In this document: positions 52,298-61,872 of the stretch, piece after piece
Position numbering within the stretch: position 1 is the first letter of the stretch
How the letters are laid out: each line of letters begins with the position of its first letter
DNA from: CATQHP01 sp965214915
GTDB taxonomy: Bacteria > Acidobacteriota > Terriglobia > Bryobacterales > UBA6623
Direction of reading: 5' to 3'
DNA length: 64,000 bases
Assembly: GCA_965214915.1 (NCBI GenBank)
Contig: CBDCCP010000001.1
Span: forward strand, 558,001-622,000
Position numbers and translations under genes: made by a program
The notes under the pieces: generated by a model
What the model was told of the DNA's origin: nothing
The model's database searches: none
Seen by the model: only the letters and a program-made list of their open reading frames with translations

Positions 52298-53812
52298 CTA
52301 TTCCGGAAAGAACTTGGCGAGGGTCGCTTGTGAGGGAGCTTTCGTCACCAGCGAGACCAGGACCAACGCGGCCGTCGAGGCGGCAAAAACGGTTGCCGCC
52401 GGCATCATGCCGGCAAACAAATACCCCGGGTCGGCGCCGTAGCCCCCGGCGCGGAACAGCGCCGACCAGACCGCAGCCGTCACGACAATGCCGGCAATCG
52501 CGCCGGACGCCGTGGCGCGTTTCCAATAGACCGCCGCCCAGACGATCGGGAAAAGCGCCGAGAACCCGCTGAAGCACCAGACTCCGAACGTAAAAACGCT
52601 GCGGGGCTCGAGCAGCGAGAGCAGATACGCCACAACGACCACCCCGAGCAGAAACAATCGCCCGAAAAGCACCTGCTGCGCGTCCGAAATGCGTTTTCTC
52701 CCGAAGTAGCGGAGCACGATGTCGTTGGCGAACATCGAACCCAGCGCCAGAAACTGCGAGTCCAGCGACGACATGATTGCCGCCAGGATGCCGGCGCCGA
52801 GAATGCCGCCGAGCCAAGGCGTCGTCAAGCGCTCGACCATGACCGCCAATTCCACGTTAGGCGGCGATCCGACCGGCACAACCGGCGAGCCGTCCGGCAT
52901 CAAGGCCGACGTCGCCCAAACGCCGATCAAGACGCAGGGCGCCCATACGATCATGATGAAAATCGGGTGGACGACCACGGTCAAGCGAAACGCAGCCGCC
53001 GAGCGAGCGGTCAGCCAGTGTTGAAAAAGATGAGGAAAAACGCCTGCGGACAGCGGGATCAGGCAGTAGCTGAAAAAGTGCAGCGGCGAAATCGCCTCTC
53101 CCCGGACGAGCTTTTCCGGGTGCGCCTCGAGCACCGCCTGCGAAGCCGAGGAAAAGCCGCCCAATTTCGACGCGATCAGAAAGAACGCCGCGATGCTGGC
53201 CAGCATGAAAACCGCGGTCTGAAAGGTGTTTGCCCAAGCGGCCCCGCGCAGCCCGGAAAAAAGCACATAGAGCAAAACGACCGTGCAGACGACGAGTCCC
53301 GTCAGCCACGGCGGCACGCCGCCGCCGGTCGCGGCGAACGCTTCGGGAAACGCTCCGCGAGTCAGCGAGACGACCACGCTGCCGGCCCCCAACAATCCCG
53401 TCAGCAAGTAAGGAATCGTCAAAGCGACCAGAATCGGAAACAGCAGCAGCCCCAGGAAATCGCTTTCGTAGCGCTCCCTGAGAAACTGTATCTGCGTCAA
53501 GTAGCCATAGCGCTTGCCGAAGGCCCACAGGCGGATGCCCACGAAAAAAAACACCGCCGCATGCACGAGTCCCGACCAGGAAGCCATCAATCCGTAAACG
53601 CCGATGCCTGCGCGGTAAGCCTCCCCCGTGCTGCCCACCAGCGCAAACGCCGTCATCGTCGTGCCGAATACGGACATCAGCAGCATCACCGGACCGATCG
53701 AATGGCTGGCGGCGAAGTAGTCGTTCGCCGTCCCGCGGAACATCCGGTTGCTCAACAATCCCAACCCGAGCAGCAGGCTCAGGTAGAGAACCATGACGAT
53801 GAGTTGGGTCAC
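52298..53812 (-). CDS. Sodium:solute symporter (SSS family)
   Basis: 504 aa from GTG 53812, which overlaps the stop of the upstream 78-aa gene as GTGA. About 13 membrane spans; SSS signatures include NDYFAASHSIGPVMLLMSVFGTTMTAFALVGSTG and AIMSSLDSQFLALGSMFANDIV (TM8 sodium-site serines). Preceded by a small membrane subunit, as in SSS/DUF997- or DUF3311-coupled transporters. Substrate unknown. Confidence 0.92.
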   Translation of the reverse strand: MTQLIVMVLYLSLLLGLGLLSNRMFRGTANDYFAASHSIGPVMLLMSVFGTTMTAFALVGSTGEAYRAGIGVYGLMASWSGLVHAAVFFFVGIRLWAFGKRYGYLTQIQFLRERYESDFLGLLLFPILVALTIPYLLTGLLGAGSVVVSLTRGAFPEAFAATGGGVPPWLTGLVVCTVVLLYVLFSGLRGAAWANTFQTAVFMLASIAAFFLIASKLGGFSSASQAVLEAHPEKLVRGEAISPLHFFSYCLIPLSAGVFPHLFQHWLTARSAAAFRLTVVVHPIFIMIVWAPCVLIGVWATSALMPDGSPVVPVGSPPNVELAVMVERLTTPWLGGILGAGILAAIMSSLDSQFLALGSMFANDIVLRYFGRKRISDAQQVLFGRLFLLGVVVVAYLLSLLEPRSVFTFGVWCFSGFSALFPIVWAAVYWKRATASGAIAGIVVTAAVWSALFRAGGYGADPGYLFAGMMPAATVFAASTAALVLVSLVTKAPSQATLAKFFPE

Positions 53813-54045
53813 CCGCCGCCGCCTTCCGCGTCGTCGTCCGATTCGGCAAAGCGCGCCAACTCGCGCGGCCAAGCGAATTGCGAGGCGAGATACCAAAGCA
53901 CGGCCGCGGCCAGCGTGTAAGCAATGTGATAGGCCATCCCCACCGGAAGAAAACCGAACAGCAGCGTCGGATCGTCCCAGAGCCAGGAGTCGTGGTGCAA
54001 AACCGACAGCGCGGCGATTCCCAGATAAACAGCGGTCTTGGCCAA
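53809..54045 (-). CDS. Small membrane protein (DUF3311-like) paired with the SSS transporter
   Basis: 78 aa with two hydrophobic spans (LFGFLPVGMAYHIAYTLAAAVLWYLAS and a shorter first one) and an acidic/glycine tail. The GFLPVGMAYHIAYTLAAAVLWY segment fits DUF3311. The 4-bp overlap with the symporter gene supports a two-component transporter. Confidence 0.75.
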   Translation of the reverse strand: MAKTAVYLGIAALSVLHHDSWLWDDPTLLFGFLPVGMAYHIAYTLAAAVLWYLASQFAWPRELARFAESDDDAEGGGG

Positions 54046-54085
54046 GGATGTCAGGGTAACAAGTCCCGCCGCGAAAATACGACCG

Positions 54086-55510
54086 TCAGCCGGCGAAGCC
54101 CGCCAGCGCTTTCTCGACCACCCGTCCGTGTACGTCCGTCAAGCGGAAGTGTCTGCCCTGATACTTGAACGTCAGCTTTTTATGATCGACGCCCAGCAGG
54201 TGCATTATCGTTGCGTGCAAATCATGCACATGCACCGGATCGGCAGTCACGTTATAGCTGAAGTCATCCGTCTCGCCGACGGTCGCGCCGGCGTTGACGC
54301 CTGCTCCGGCCAGCCACATCGTGAAGCAGCGCGGGTGGTGGTCGCGGCCGTATTTCGTCCCCGAGAGGTTGCCTTGGCTATAGACCGTGCGTCCGAACTC
54401 GCCGCCCCAAACGACCAGCGTATCTTCCAGCAGGCCGCGCCGGGCCAGATCGGCGACGAGCGCCGCCGAGCCGCGGTCGGTATCGGCGCACTGCTTGGGC
54501 AACTGCTCGGGCAGATTCGTGTGCTGATCCCAGCCGCGGTGGAAGAGTTGGACGAAGCGCACGCCGCGCTCGACCAAGCGCCGGGCGAGCAGGCAATTCG
54601 CCGCGTACGTCCCGCGCTCGCGCGCCTCCGGCCCGTACAGCTTGAAGGTGCTCTCGGGCTCGTCGGAGAGATCCGTCAATTCCGGCACCGAAGCCTGCAT
54701 GCGGTAAGCCATCTCATATTGCGCAATGCGCGCCGCGATCTCGGGGTCGCCGAAGTCTTCGTGCTTGATCGTGTTGAGCTTGGCCAGATCGTCGAGGTAG
54801 CGCCGTCTGGCCGCACGGTCGATCCCCGGAGGGTTCGACAGATAAAGAACCGGATCGCCGTGCGAGCGGAACTTCACCCCCTGGTAGCGGCTCGGCAAAA
54901 AGCCGCTGCCCCATAAGCGGTCGTAAAGCGGCTGGCCGTTACGCCCCGAGCCGGAGGAGACCATCACGACGAACGCCGGCAACTCCCGGTTCTCGCTGCC
55001 CAGCCCGTAGGAAAGCCAGGCGCCGATCGACGGGCGCCCGGCAAGCTGCGCGCCCGTCTGGAAAAACGTCACCGCCGGGTCGTGGTTGATCGCCTCGGTA
55101 TGCATCGACTTGATGAAGCACAGCTTGTCGGCTACTTGCGCCGTATGCGGCAGCAACTCGCTGATCCAGGCCCCGGATTGCCCATGCCGCTTGAAGGCGA
55201 AAGCGCCGGGCGCGAGCGGAAAGGTCGATTGGGTCGCGGTCATCGCCGTCAAACGCTGCCCCCGGCGCACCGAATCCGGCAGATCGGTTCCGCGGTGTTT
55301 TTCAAGCTGCGGCTTATAGTCGAAAAGATCGATCTGCGAAGGAGCGCCCGACTGGAACAGATAGATCACGCGCTTGGCTTTGGGCGCGTGATGCGGCAAG
55401 CCGGGCAGGCCGGCGGCCGCGGCCTCTGCGCGCAGCAGATGCGTCAAGGCGGCAATCCCCAGGCCGTGAGCGCTTTTCCCGAAAAAGTGGCGGCGTGTCG
55501 TCAAATCCAT
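54086..55510 (-). CDS. DUF1501 secreted protein (Tat signal)
   Basis: 474 aa from ATG 55510. Twin-arginine start (TTRRHFFGKSAHGLGIAAL), then KRVIYLFQSGAPSQIDLFDYKP, GQSGAWISELLPHTA, WDQHTNLPEQLPKQC, VVWGGEFGRT and GRDHHPRCFTMWLAGAGV, the full DUF1501 pattern (alkaline-phosphatase/sulfatase-like fold). DUF1501 genes usually sit beside a DUF1549/DUF1553 gene; none is adjacent here, though one with no DUF1501 partner is at 9.5 kb. The open frame continues far upstream past 55510, but that part is antisense to the next gene. Confidence 0.92.
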   Translation of the reverse strand: MDLTTRRHFFGKSAHGLGIAALTHLLRAEAAAAGLPGLPHHAPKAKRVIYLFQSGAPSQIDLFDYKPQLEKHRGTDLPDSVRRGQRLTAMTATQSTFPLAPGAFAFKRHGQSGAWISELLPHTAQVADKLCFIKSMHTEAINHDPAVTFFQTGAQLAGRPSIGAWLSYGLGSENRELPAFVVMVSSGSGRNGQPLYDRLWGSGFLPSRYQGVKFRSHGDPVLYLSNPPGIDRAARRRYLDDLAKLNTIKHEDFGDPEIAARIAQYEMAYRMQASVPELTDLSDEPESTFKLYGPEARERGTYAANCLLARRLVERGVRFVQLFHRGWDQHTNLPEQLPKQCADTDRGSAALVADLARRGLLEDTLVVWGGEFGRTVYSQGNLSGTKYGRDHHPRCFTMWLAGAGVNAGATVGETDDFSYNVTADPVHVHDLHATIMHLLGVDHKKLTFKYQGRHFRLTDVHGRVVEKALAGFAG

Positions 55511-55633
55511 GATCGGAAGACCCGGCGTCATTATAGCGCCCGCGCGAGAGGGCCGGAACCGAACAGAGGCGGTAGAGGAGCATCTCGCCGTCAAACGCGG
55601 CCAAGACCGGTTGAGTTTGCTACCGTGCATTTC

Positions 55634-58465
55634 ATGTCGATAGCGTTCCGCGCTTCTCTTGGGCTCGCATTGGCCGCGCCGTCCGTTCAGGCAGCGGCAG
55701 CCCCGCGAACCGTAATCGAGCGTCCCGGCGCGAATACGGTCGTCAAGCTGGAATTCGGGTTGACGGCAAAAGAGCCGCGCCGGTGGTCGGGACGGGTCTC
55801 CGTGTCGGCCGGTGAAACGCCGGCGGCCTGGGGTTGGCGCTTCGACGGCCCCGACCGCATCGAGGGAACCGCCGGATGGGATTTCCACACCCGTTACTTC
55901 AATCCGCCGGATGCGCGGTACCGCTTTCGCGAAGAACTTCCGGGCGGCGTGAAAATCCTTCCGAACGGCGTTTTCCTGGCCCTGGACGCTCCACCGAACG
56001 CACGGGTCTCGGTCGCCACGAACCGCGGGAATTTCGAATTCACGCCGGCGGAGCTCAGCCGCGCAGGCCGTCTCGGTTTCCTGGAAGGCGACGTACAGGC
56101 GGTTGCCGCGCCGGTCGTACATGCGTTGACGCGCGGCGAAGCCAGCCAACACGATTTTCCGGCCGCGGCGGCCGCGGACGGCGCCCTGTACGTCGCCTGG
56201 ACGACCTACCACAACGAAGCGAACACGGTTTACCTGGCGCGCAGAGCCGGCGGCGAATGGAAGACATTCCGCGCGGCAGGCGGCTGGGGCGATTTCTACG
56301 GGACCGCGCTCGCCGCCGACGCGGAAGGGAAGATCCATGTGTTCTGGAGCGAATTCCTCTCCGGCCGCTGGCGTCTGGTGAACCGTATCTTCGATCCGGC
56401 CGGCGAGCGTTGGGGACCCGAGCGCTACGTTGCGCCCGACGGCGACAGGCAGTTTTTCCCCCAAAGCGTCACGGCCGCGGACGGACGCCCCTGGGTCGTT
56501 TGGCAGGAGTTCACTGGGGACGGCCTGGACATCATGGCCGCTTCCTATTCCGCCGGCGCCTGGTCGCCGCCCGCGCGGGTCAGTCCGTCGGCCGCGAACG
56601 ACTGGGCGCCGGCGGTCGCCGCCGCGCCGGACGGCGCCGTCTGGATCGCCTGGGACAGCTACGACGCGGGCAACTACGACATCTTCATGCGCCGCCTCGA
56701 CGCGCACGGCGCGGGCCCGGTCATCGCGGCAACGCAAACGGCGCTGCGCGAAATCGAGCCGTCGCTCGCGGTGGACGACAGCGGCGCCGTCTGGGCGGCA
56801 TGGGCCGAAAGCGGCGCGAACTGGGGCAAGGACTGGGGCGTGTTGGGCAGACCCGGCGCGCAACTCCGCGCTTCGAGCCGGATTCGCCTGGCGCGTTATG
56901 CCGGCGGCAAATGGACTGCGCCGGCGCAACCGCTCGAAAACGCCGTGCCTGTCTGGATGTCCGAGATGCACGAGTATCCGCACTTGGCGATCGGTCCCGA
57001 CCGGCTGCCGTATCTGTTCTTCAGAAAGATGCTCCTCCGGCATCCGGTGGAAGAGCATGAGCTGAATTTGAAATTCGGCTCCGCGGAGCGCCGGCTGCAA
57101 CCGTGGTACGACACGATCCGCGGCATGTCTTCGATCCATCTGACCGCCTACGACGGCGCGCGCTGGCTGCCGGTTCAGGAATTCCCGCTCAGCAGCGGCG
57201 GCGCGTACGCGCAACTCGCCACGACGTCCCTCGACGGCAAGCTGACCGCCGTCTGGCCCAGCGACGGCCGCAGCTACGCAGACCCCCACGTCCGCACGTC
57301 GCAAATCCGCTATGCCGAATTGTCCCTGGAGAACCGGCGCGCCGCAACCGAAGCCATGCGCGCGCCGCCGCAGACGGCTTCTTTCACCAACGCCGCGCCC
57401 ACCGAGCAAGCCGATCTCGCGCGCGTCCGCGCCGCCCGTTGGGACGGCAAGGCGCCCCTCAAGCTCTTCCGCGGAGATTTGCACCGCCATACCGACCTCT
57501 CGGCCGACAGTCAACGGGACGGCGACATCCTGTTCGCCTACCGCTACGCGCTCGACGCCGGCGCGCTCGATTTCCTGGCGGTGACCGATCACTCCGGCGC
57601 CGAGCGGCTGAACTTCTACAAATATCAATGGTGGCGGACGCGGCAGCTCGCGACCATGTTCAACCGCCCCGGACGTTTCGCAACTTTCTTCGGCTACGAA
57701 CGCACCGTGACCTTCCCGGGCGGTCACCGCAACGTGATCTCGACGCGCCGGGACATGCAGCCCGTACCGATCTCCGACGAGGAGTTCTACGGGGTCGAAA
57801 GCTGGGCCGAGCGGCTCTATCCCTCGCTGATCGCCAACGGCGACATTGCCATCGCCCACACCACGGCGGGCGGAGGAGGCACCGACTGGCGCGACAACGA
57901 TCCCCGCGCCGAGCCGGTGGTCGAAGTGTTCCAGGCATTGCGCGGCTCGTACGAAGAGCAGAACGGCCCGGCCAAGGCCAACACGTCCCAACCGGCCGGC
58001 TTCGTCTGGAGCGCCTGGAAAAAAGGCTGGAAGCTCGGCTTGCTGGCCAACTCCGACCACGAATCCACCCATCAATCCTATGCCGCCGTCTGGGCGCCCG
58101 AACTGCGCGCGGAAGCCGTTCTCGACGCCATCAAGCAGCGCCGGACTTTCGCCGCGACCGACAACATCGTCCTCCAATTCGAAGCAGCAAGCCGCCGGGG
58201 CGAGCCTTTCATAATGGGTTCCGCAATCGTTGCCGCCGAGCCGCCCGAGCTGCGCATCCGCGCGGCCGGCACGGCGCCGATCGACTCGCTCGAAGTGATC
58301 CGCAATGGAGCGATCGTGCATCGCGCCGAGCCCGGCCGCGCAACGGTCGATCTCTCGTTCCGCGACGCCGACCCGCCGGACGGCGCGGCTTGGTATCACG
58401 TCCGGCTGGTCCAACGGAACGGGCAAATGGCTTGGTCTAGCCCGATCTGGATCGAATACCGTTGA
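55634..58465 (+). CDS. Large secreted protein: beta-propeller-like region plus PHP-type metallohydrolase domain
   Basis: 943 aa from ATG 55634, with a signal peptide (FRASLGLALAAPSVQAAAA). Residues of about 170-560 contain repeats with 'DGxxxVAWxxY/WSEF' blades (ALYVAWTTYHN, KIHVFWSEFLSG, RPWVVWQEFTGDG, AVWIAWDSYDAGN, AVWAAWAESG), suggesting a propeller. From D615-L-H617-R-H619 (RGDLHRHTDLS) a PHP-like domain follows: ALDFLAVTDHSG, IAHTTAGGG, GLLANSDHESTHQ and IKQRRTFAATDN. The last 80 residues are a beta domain. It could hydrolyse phosphate or glycosidic esters outside the cell; substrate unknown. Monocistronic and divergent from the DUF1501 gene. Confidence 0.82.
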   Translation: MSIAFRASLGLALAAPSVQAAAAPRTVIERPGANTVVKLEFGLTAKEPRRWSGRVSVSAGETPAAWGWRFDGPDRIEGTAGWDFHTRYFNPPDARYRFREELPGGVKILPNGVFLALDAPPNARVSVATNRGNFEFTPAELSRAGRLGFLEGDVQAVAAPVVHALTRGEASQHDFPAAAAADGALYVAWTTYHNEANTVYLARRAGGEWKTFRAAGGWGDFYGTALAADAEGKIHVFWSEFLSGRWRLVNRIFDPAGERWGPERYVAPDGDRQFFPQSVTAADGRPWVVWQEFTGDGLDIMAASYSAGAWSPPARVSPSAANDWAPAVAAAPDGAVWIAWDSYDAGNYDIFMRRLDAHGAGPVIAATQTALREIEPSLAVDDSGAVWAAWAESGANWGKDWGVLGRPGAQLRASSRIRLARYAGGKWTAPAQPLENAVPVWMSEMHEYPHLAIGPDRLPYLFFRKMLLRHPVEEHELNLKFGSAERRLQPWYDTIRGMSSIHLTAYDGARWLPVQEFPLSSGGAYAQLATTSLDGKLTAVWPSDGRSYADPHVRTSQIRYAELSLENRRAATEAMRAPPQTASFTNAAPTEQADLARVRAARWDGKAPLKLFRGDLHRHTDLSADSQRDGDILFAYRYALDAGALDFLAVTDHSGAERLNFYKYQWWRTRQLATMFNRPGRFATFFGYERTVTFPGGHRNVISTRRDMQPVPISDEEFYGVESWAERLYPSLIANGDIAIAHTTAGGGGTDWRDNDPRAEPVVEVFQALRGSYEEQNGPAKANTSQPAGFVWSAWKKGWKLGLLANSDHESTHQSYAAVWAPELRAEAVLDAIKQRRTFAATDNIVLQFEAASRRGEPFIMGSAIVAAEPPELRIRAAGTAPIDSLEVIRNGAIVHRAEPGRATVDLSFRDADPPDGAAWYHVRLVQRNGQMAWSSPIWIEYR

Positions 58466-58510
58466 GTCAGCGCGTCCTAAGGGGACACAATTTCGAGGCC
58501 GAAGCCCGAA

Positions 58511-58609
58511 GTGGATTTTTTGCAGTCCGGCGGTCTGTACTCTTACAAAGAGTATCTGGAGTCGCCGAGCGATGGAAGACATGTTGATCATCTGAGCCGT
58601 GTCGATTGA
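58511..58609 (+). other. Possible 32-aa leader ORF
   Basis: GTG 58511 to TGA 58609, reading VDFLQSGGLYSYKEYLES at the start. It overlaps the next gene's GTG start by 11 bases in another frame, so it could couple translation. Only sequence plausibility supports it. Confidence 0.25.
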
Positions 58610-59411
58610 AGCCGTCACAATCGTTGTGGCGCTTTGCGGAGCGCTTGGAGGCGTAGCCCAGTCCTTGATCGGCCCACCGTCGGAGGCGAACGCCGGGACG
58701 CTGTGGCTGGCTTGGCTTAAGCGCGCCTTCATCGGTGCGGTCACGGCAGTGGTCGTAGTCGGCTTCTTTTTGCAAAACGATTTTTCGGAAGCTGTCGGGA
58801 AACTATTTCTATCTACTTCTCAATCGGCCGATATATTTCGGGCGTTGATGTTATTGTTGTCCGTATCGCTCGCGGCCGGGTTCGCCGGACATGTGCTGTT
58901 AAGCCGGATATCCGCAAAGCTGCTGGACACCAAACTCAAAGCGCTCGGCGACCAAGCCAAAATCAGCGAGGCGGCGATTGCTGTGCTCGACGACAACTCG
59001 GAACGCGCCATAGAATTACTGACGCCTATCCTGGATAACCCGGATGTTCCGAAGCAGGATCGAGCCAGGGCGCACGGCATCATGGCCAATGCAAAGAAAA
59101 AGCAAAGGCGTTTCGGCGAGGTGATCGAACCCGTCGATGCTGCGCATAAGCTGTCGCCCGACGATTACCGTTATCTCTTCAACCGAGCATGTTATCGCCG
59201 GCTGTTGAGCAATGGCGCCGCCATAGACGACGTCTTCGACGATCTCAAGGAATCTCTCGATAAAGGTTTGGAATTCTATTACATAGAAGCAAGACAACGA
59301 TTCGGCGACGCTTGTCGAACACGAAAGATTCCCGGATTGGAAAAAGAGCGTAAAGCCGGCGCCGAAGCGCACGTGAATCGCGGAGGGAACGGCGAATTTC
59401 AACAGGCGTGA
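58599..59411 (+). CDS. Membrane protein with a C-terminal TPR-like domain
   Basis: 270 aa from GTG 58599. Three hydrophobic segments (about 4-24, 43-58 and 79-103) precede a long helical region: a coiled-coil-like SAKLLDTKLKALGDQAK, then 'ERAIELLTPILDNPDVPKQDRARAHGIMANAKKKQRRFGEVIEPVDAAHKLSPDDYRYLFNRACY' in TPR-type helix pairs. No catalytic motif; perhaps a scaffold. The base composition is slightly more AT-rich than neighbours. No family name can be given. Confidence 0.7.
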   Translation: MSIEAVTIVVALCGALGGVAQSLIGPPSEANAGTLWLAWLKRAFIGAVTAVVVVGFFLQNDFSEAVGKLFLSTSQSADIFRALMLLLSVSLAAGFAGHVLLSRISAKLLDTKLKALGDQAKISEAAIAVLDDNSERAIELLTPILDNPDVPKQDRARAHGIMANAKKKQRRFGEVIEPVDAAHKLSPDDYRYLFNRACYRRLLSNGAAIDDVFDDLKESLDKGLEFYYIEARQRFGDACRTRKIPGLEKERKAGAEAHVNRGGNGEFQQA

Positions 59412-59469
59412 CGGTCCGCCGCCGGCGCCATGTTGCCGGCTCGTGCAATTTCCCGGGCCCGCGGCGCCC

Positions 59470-60930
59470 TCAATCGGGCCGCGGCTGCCGCCAGGTCGTC
59501 CCCGGCGCGTCGCGGCGGACTTGGCGCGCGCGCACGGGCCGCCCGGCGGCGACTCCGCGCTGCAATTTTCCGTTTTCCACCGTCAGCACGCCGTTGACGA
59601 TCACGTGCTCGATGCCGACCGGACTGCGCGCCGGGTTGGCGAACGTTCCCCGGTCGATGACGGTATCGGCGTCGAAAACCACAATGTCGGCGTCGGCGCC
59701 GAGCCGGATCCTTCCTTTGTTGCGCATCTCGGGTGCGCGCTTTTCCAGAACCTGCGCCGGCATGAGCGTCATCTTGCGCAGCGCGTCCGTCAGCGTCAGC
59801 GCCTGCATCTCGCGCACGTAACGCCCCAGCACGCGGGAATACGTGCCGAACGAACGAGGGTGCGCGCGCCCTTTGTCCAGCCACATGCCGTCGCTGGCGA
59901 TGATCGTCAGCGGACTGGCCACGGCCCGGCGGACGCTCTCTTCGCTGTAAGCGGGCGGACTGACGATCGTCCCGCCGCGCGCCCGGTAGCGCCCGAACGT
60001 CTCCCGCGTCAAAGTCTCTCCGGTTTCGACCCAGATGTACCCGCTGAACTGCTCGTCCGTGTAGCTCTCCCAGTCGTTGAACAGGTGCGACTGAATCAGC
60101 GTCGAGCCGCGGTTGTACGGGTAGCACTCGGTGGTCACCTCGACTCCCGCGGCGCGCGCCGCGAGAATCTTTTCCAGGTACTGCGAGACGCGGTCGCGGG
60201 CGCTGCTGTTGATATGCACGATGTGCAGCCGCGCGCCCGTCTCCTTGGCCGCCTGCACGACCTCTTCGAGATTGCTGAAGCTCTCGTAATCGGTGCGCAT
60301 ATGAACATGGCAGCCGGCCTCGTACTCCGCGGCCAAGCGGAACATCGCCGTGATCTCTTCGCGGGTCGCGCCGGGCGTGTAGGCGATGCCGAACCCGACG
60401 GCAAGCGCCCCATCGTCGAGGCCGCGGGCGACTCGCTCGCGCAGATGCTGATACTGCGCGGCCGTCAACCCGGCGGCGAGCGACTCGCCGGACAGGCCGG
60501 GATTCCGCCCCAGCACCGCCAACTGCCGGGAATACGGGTGCGAAATGCTCGCGCCGTAGTTGACCAGGGCCTTCCCGGCGCGGTCCGCGTACCAACCGGC
60601 AACGTCTTCGACGCCGATCTCGAGCTCCAGCGCGGTGGTGATGCCGTCGCGAACTTGCGCCCGGTAATTGGCGACGCTCTGCCCGTGCTGGTGCAGGTCG
60701 ATGAAGCCCGGCGCAACCGTGAGCCCCGAGGCGTCGATCCGCTTCGCGGCGGCGATGGGCCGCTCGGTCAACGCTGCGATCCGGCCCGCGGTGACGCCGA
60801 CGTTGAGAACCTTGTCGAGCCCCGACTCAGGGTCGATGACGCGGCCCCCTTCGATGGCGATGTCATGCTCGGCCGGCGCGGCGAGCGCGCAGGCGCAAAG
60901 CAACGCGATTGCCGATGAAAATTTCAGCAC
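59470..60930 (-). CDS. Exported amidohydrolase, D-aminoacylase/N-acyl-D-amino-acid deacylase type
   Basis: 486 aa with a signal peptide (FSSAIALLCACALAAPA). Amidohydrolase hallmarks: VAPGFIDLHQHG with metal ligands H80 and H82, ALELEIGVED, CHVHMRTD, LHIVHINSSA, ASDGMW, and the C-terminal beta-domain GADADIVVFDADTVIDRGTFANP with VENGKL. The pattern TECYPYNRGSTLIQS matches the D-aminoacylase subfamily. It probably releases acyl groups from D-amino acids or dipeptides in the periplasm. Stand-alone gene. Confidence 0.9.
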   Translation of the reverse strand: MLKFSSAIALLCACALAAPAEHDIAIEGGRVIDPESGLDKVLNVGVTAGRIAALTERPIAAAKRIDASGLTVAPGFIDLHQHGQSVANYRAQVRDGITTALELEIGVEDVAGWYADRAGKALVNYGASISHPYSRQLAVLGRNPGLSGESLAAGLTAAQYQHLRERVARGLDDGALAVGFGIAYTPGATREEITAMFRLAAEYEAGCHVHMRTDYESFSNLEEVVQAAKETGARLHIVHINSSARDRVSQYLEKILAARAAGVEVTTECYPYNRGSTLIQSHLFNDWESYTDEQFSGYIWVETGETLTRETFGRYRARGGTIVSPPAYSEESVRRAVASPLTIIASDGMWLDKGRAHPRSFGTYSRVLGRYVREMQALTLTDALRKMTLMPAQVLEKRAPEMRNKGRIRLGADADIVVFDADTVIDRGTFANPARSPVGIEHVIVNGVLTVENGKLQRGVAAGRPVRARQVRRDAPGTTWRQPRPD

Positions 60931-60954
60931 GCAGCCATTATGTCACGCGGCCCC

Positions 60955-60983
60955 TTGACGGACGCCGCGTTCGGGTTTTATAC
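60955..60983 (+). promoter_or_regulatory. Strong sigma-70 promoter
   Basis: TTGACG (60955-60960), 17-nt spacer, TTATAC (60978-60983): near-consensus. The transcript should start near 60990 and lead into the gene at 61042. It is the clearest promoter in the window and probably drives the whole three-gene cluster to 63313. Confidence 0.7.
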
Positions 60984-61041
60984 CGCTAATATACGGATTC
61001 GCCGCGCGGCCCGAATAGTGCTATCGTTTGACTGGGAGAAA

Positions 61042-61857
61042 ATGCGCATGCGAACGATTTTCCAGGCCGCCGCGGTTATCGCCTTGGCGCTCGGCCAAGC
61101 CCCCGCGGCGGCGGCGGCCGAACCGAGCGGCTACAAGGCGCCGCGCACGCCCGACGGCAATCCCGATCTCAACGGCATCTGGCAGGCTCTCGGCTCCGCT
61201 CACTGGAATATCGAAGGCCACTCGGCGGAAGCGGGGCCGATCGTCGAGCTGGGCGCCCTGGGCGCCATCCCCGGCGGGCTGGGCGTCGTCGAAGGCGGCG
61301 AGATACCCTACAAGCCTGAAGCGTTGAAAATCCGCAACGAAAACCGCAAGAACTGGCTCAAGAAAGACCCCGCCGTCAAGTGCTACATGCCCGGAGTGCC
61401 TCGCGCGACCTATATGCCCTTCCCTTTTCAGATCGTGCAGACGCCCGAGCACATCCTGATCGCATACGAATTCGCCAGCGCATCTCGCGTCATCTATATG
61501 AACCGTCCGGATTTCGAGGCGCCCGTCGATAGTTGGATGGGCCATTCGCGGGGAAAATGGGAGGGCGATACGCTCGTCGTCGATGTCACCGCGCTCATCG
61601 ATCGAACGTGGTTCGACAGCGCCGGCAATTTCCATAGCGACCGACTCCACGTCGTCGAGCGCTACACCCCGGCCGGCCCCAACCTGCTGCTTTACGAAGC
61701 CTCGATCGAAGACCCCGAAGTCTTCACGAGACCCTGGAAGATCGTCATGCCCCTTTACCGGCGAGTCGAAAAGAACGCACAGCTTCTCGAGTTCAAGTGC
61801 GTCGAGTTCGCCGAAGAACTGATGTACGGACATCTGCGCAAGAAAACCGAAGAGTAG
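61042..61857 (+). CDS. Secreted 'PDLNGIW' family protein of unknown function
   Basis: 271 aa from ATG 61042 (GGGAGAAA upstream; the ATG at 61048 is equally possible). A signal peptide ends near APAAAAAEP; then APRTPDGNPDLNGIWQ, CYMPGVPRATYMPFPFQIVQTPEHILIAYEF, and RGKWEGDTLVVDVTALIDRTWFD. This is a family very common in Acidobacteria with no known activity. The next gene is a paralogue. Probably periplasmic. Confidence 0.85.
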   Translation: MRMRTIFQAAAVIALALGQAPAAAAAEPSGYKAPRTPDGNPDLNGIWQALGSAHWNIEGHSAEAGPIVELGALGAIPGGLGVVEGGEIPYKPEALKIRNENRKNWLKKDPAVKCYMPGVPRATYMPFPFQIVQTPEHILIAYEFASASRVIYMNRPDFEAPVDSWMGHSRGKWEGDTLVVDVTALIDRTWFDSAGNFHSDRLHVVERYTPAGPNLLLYEASIEDPEVFTRPWKIVMPLYRRVEKNAQLLEFKCVEFAEELMYGHLRKKTEE

Positions 61858-61872
61858 AAACGGAGGGTTCCC

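Noticed and set aside
55511..58744. Minus-strand frame that stays open for about 1000 codons beyond the DUF1501 start
   Set aside because: It is antisense to the PHP/propeller gene, has no family motifs, and the Tat signal at 55510 marks the real start. GC-rich DNA often leaves such shadow frames open.
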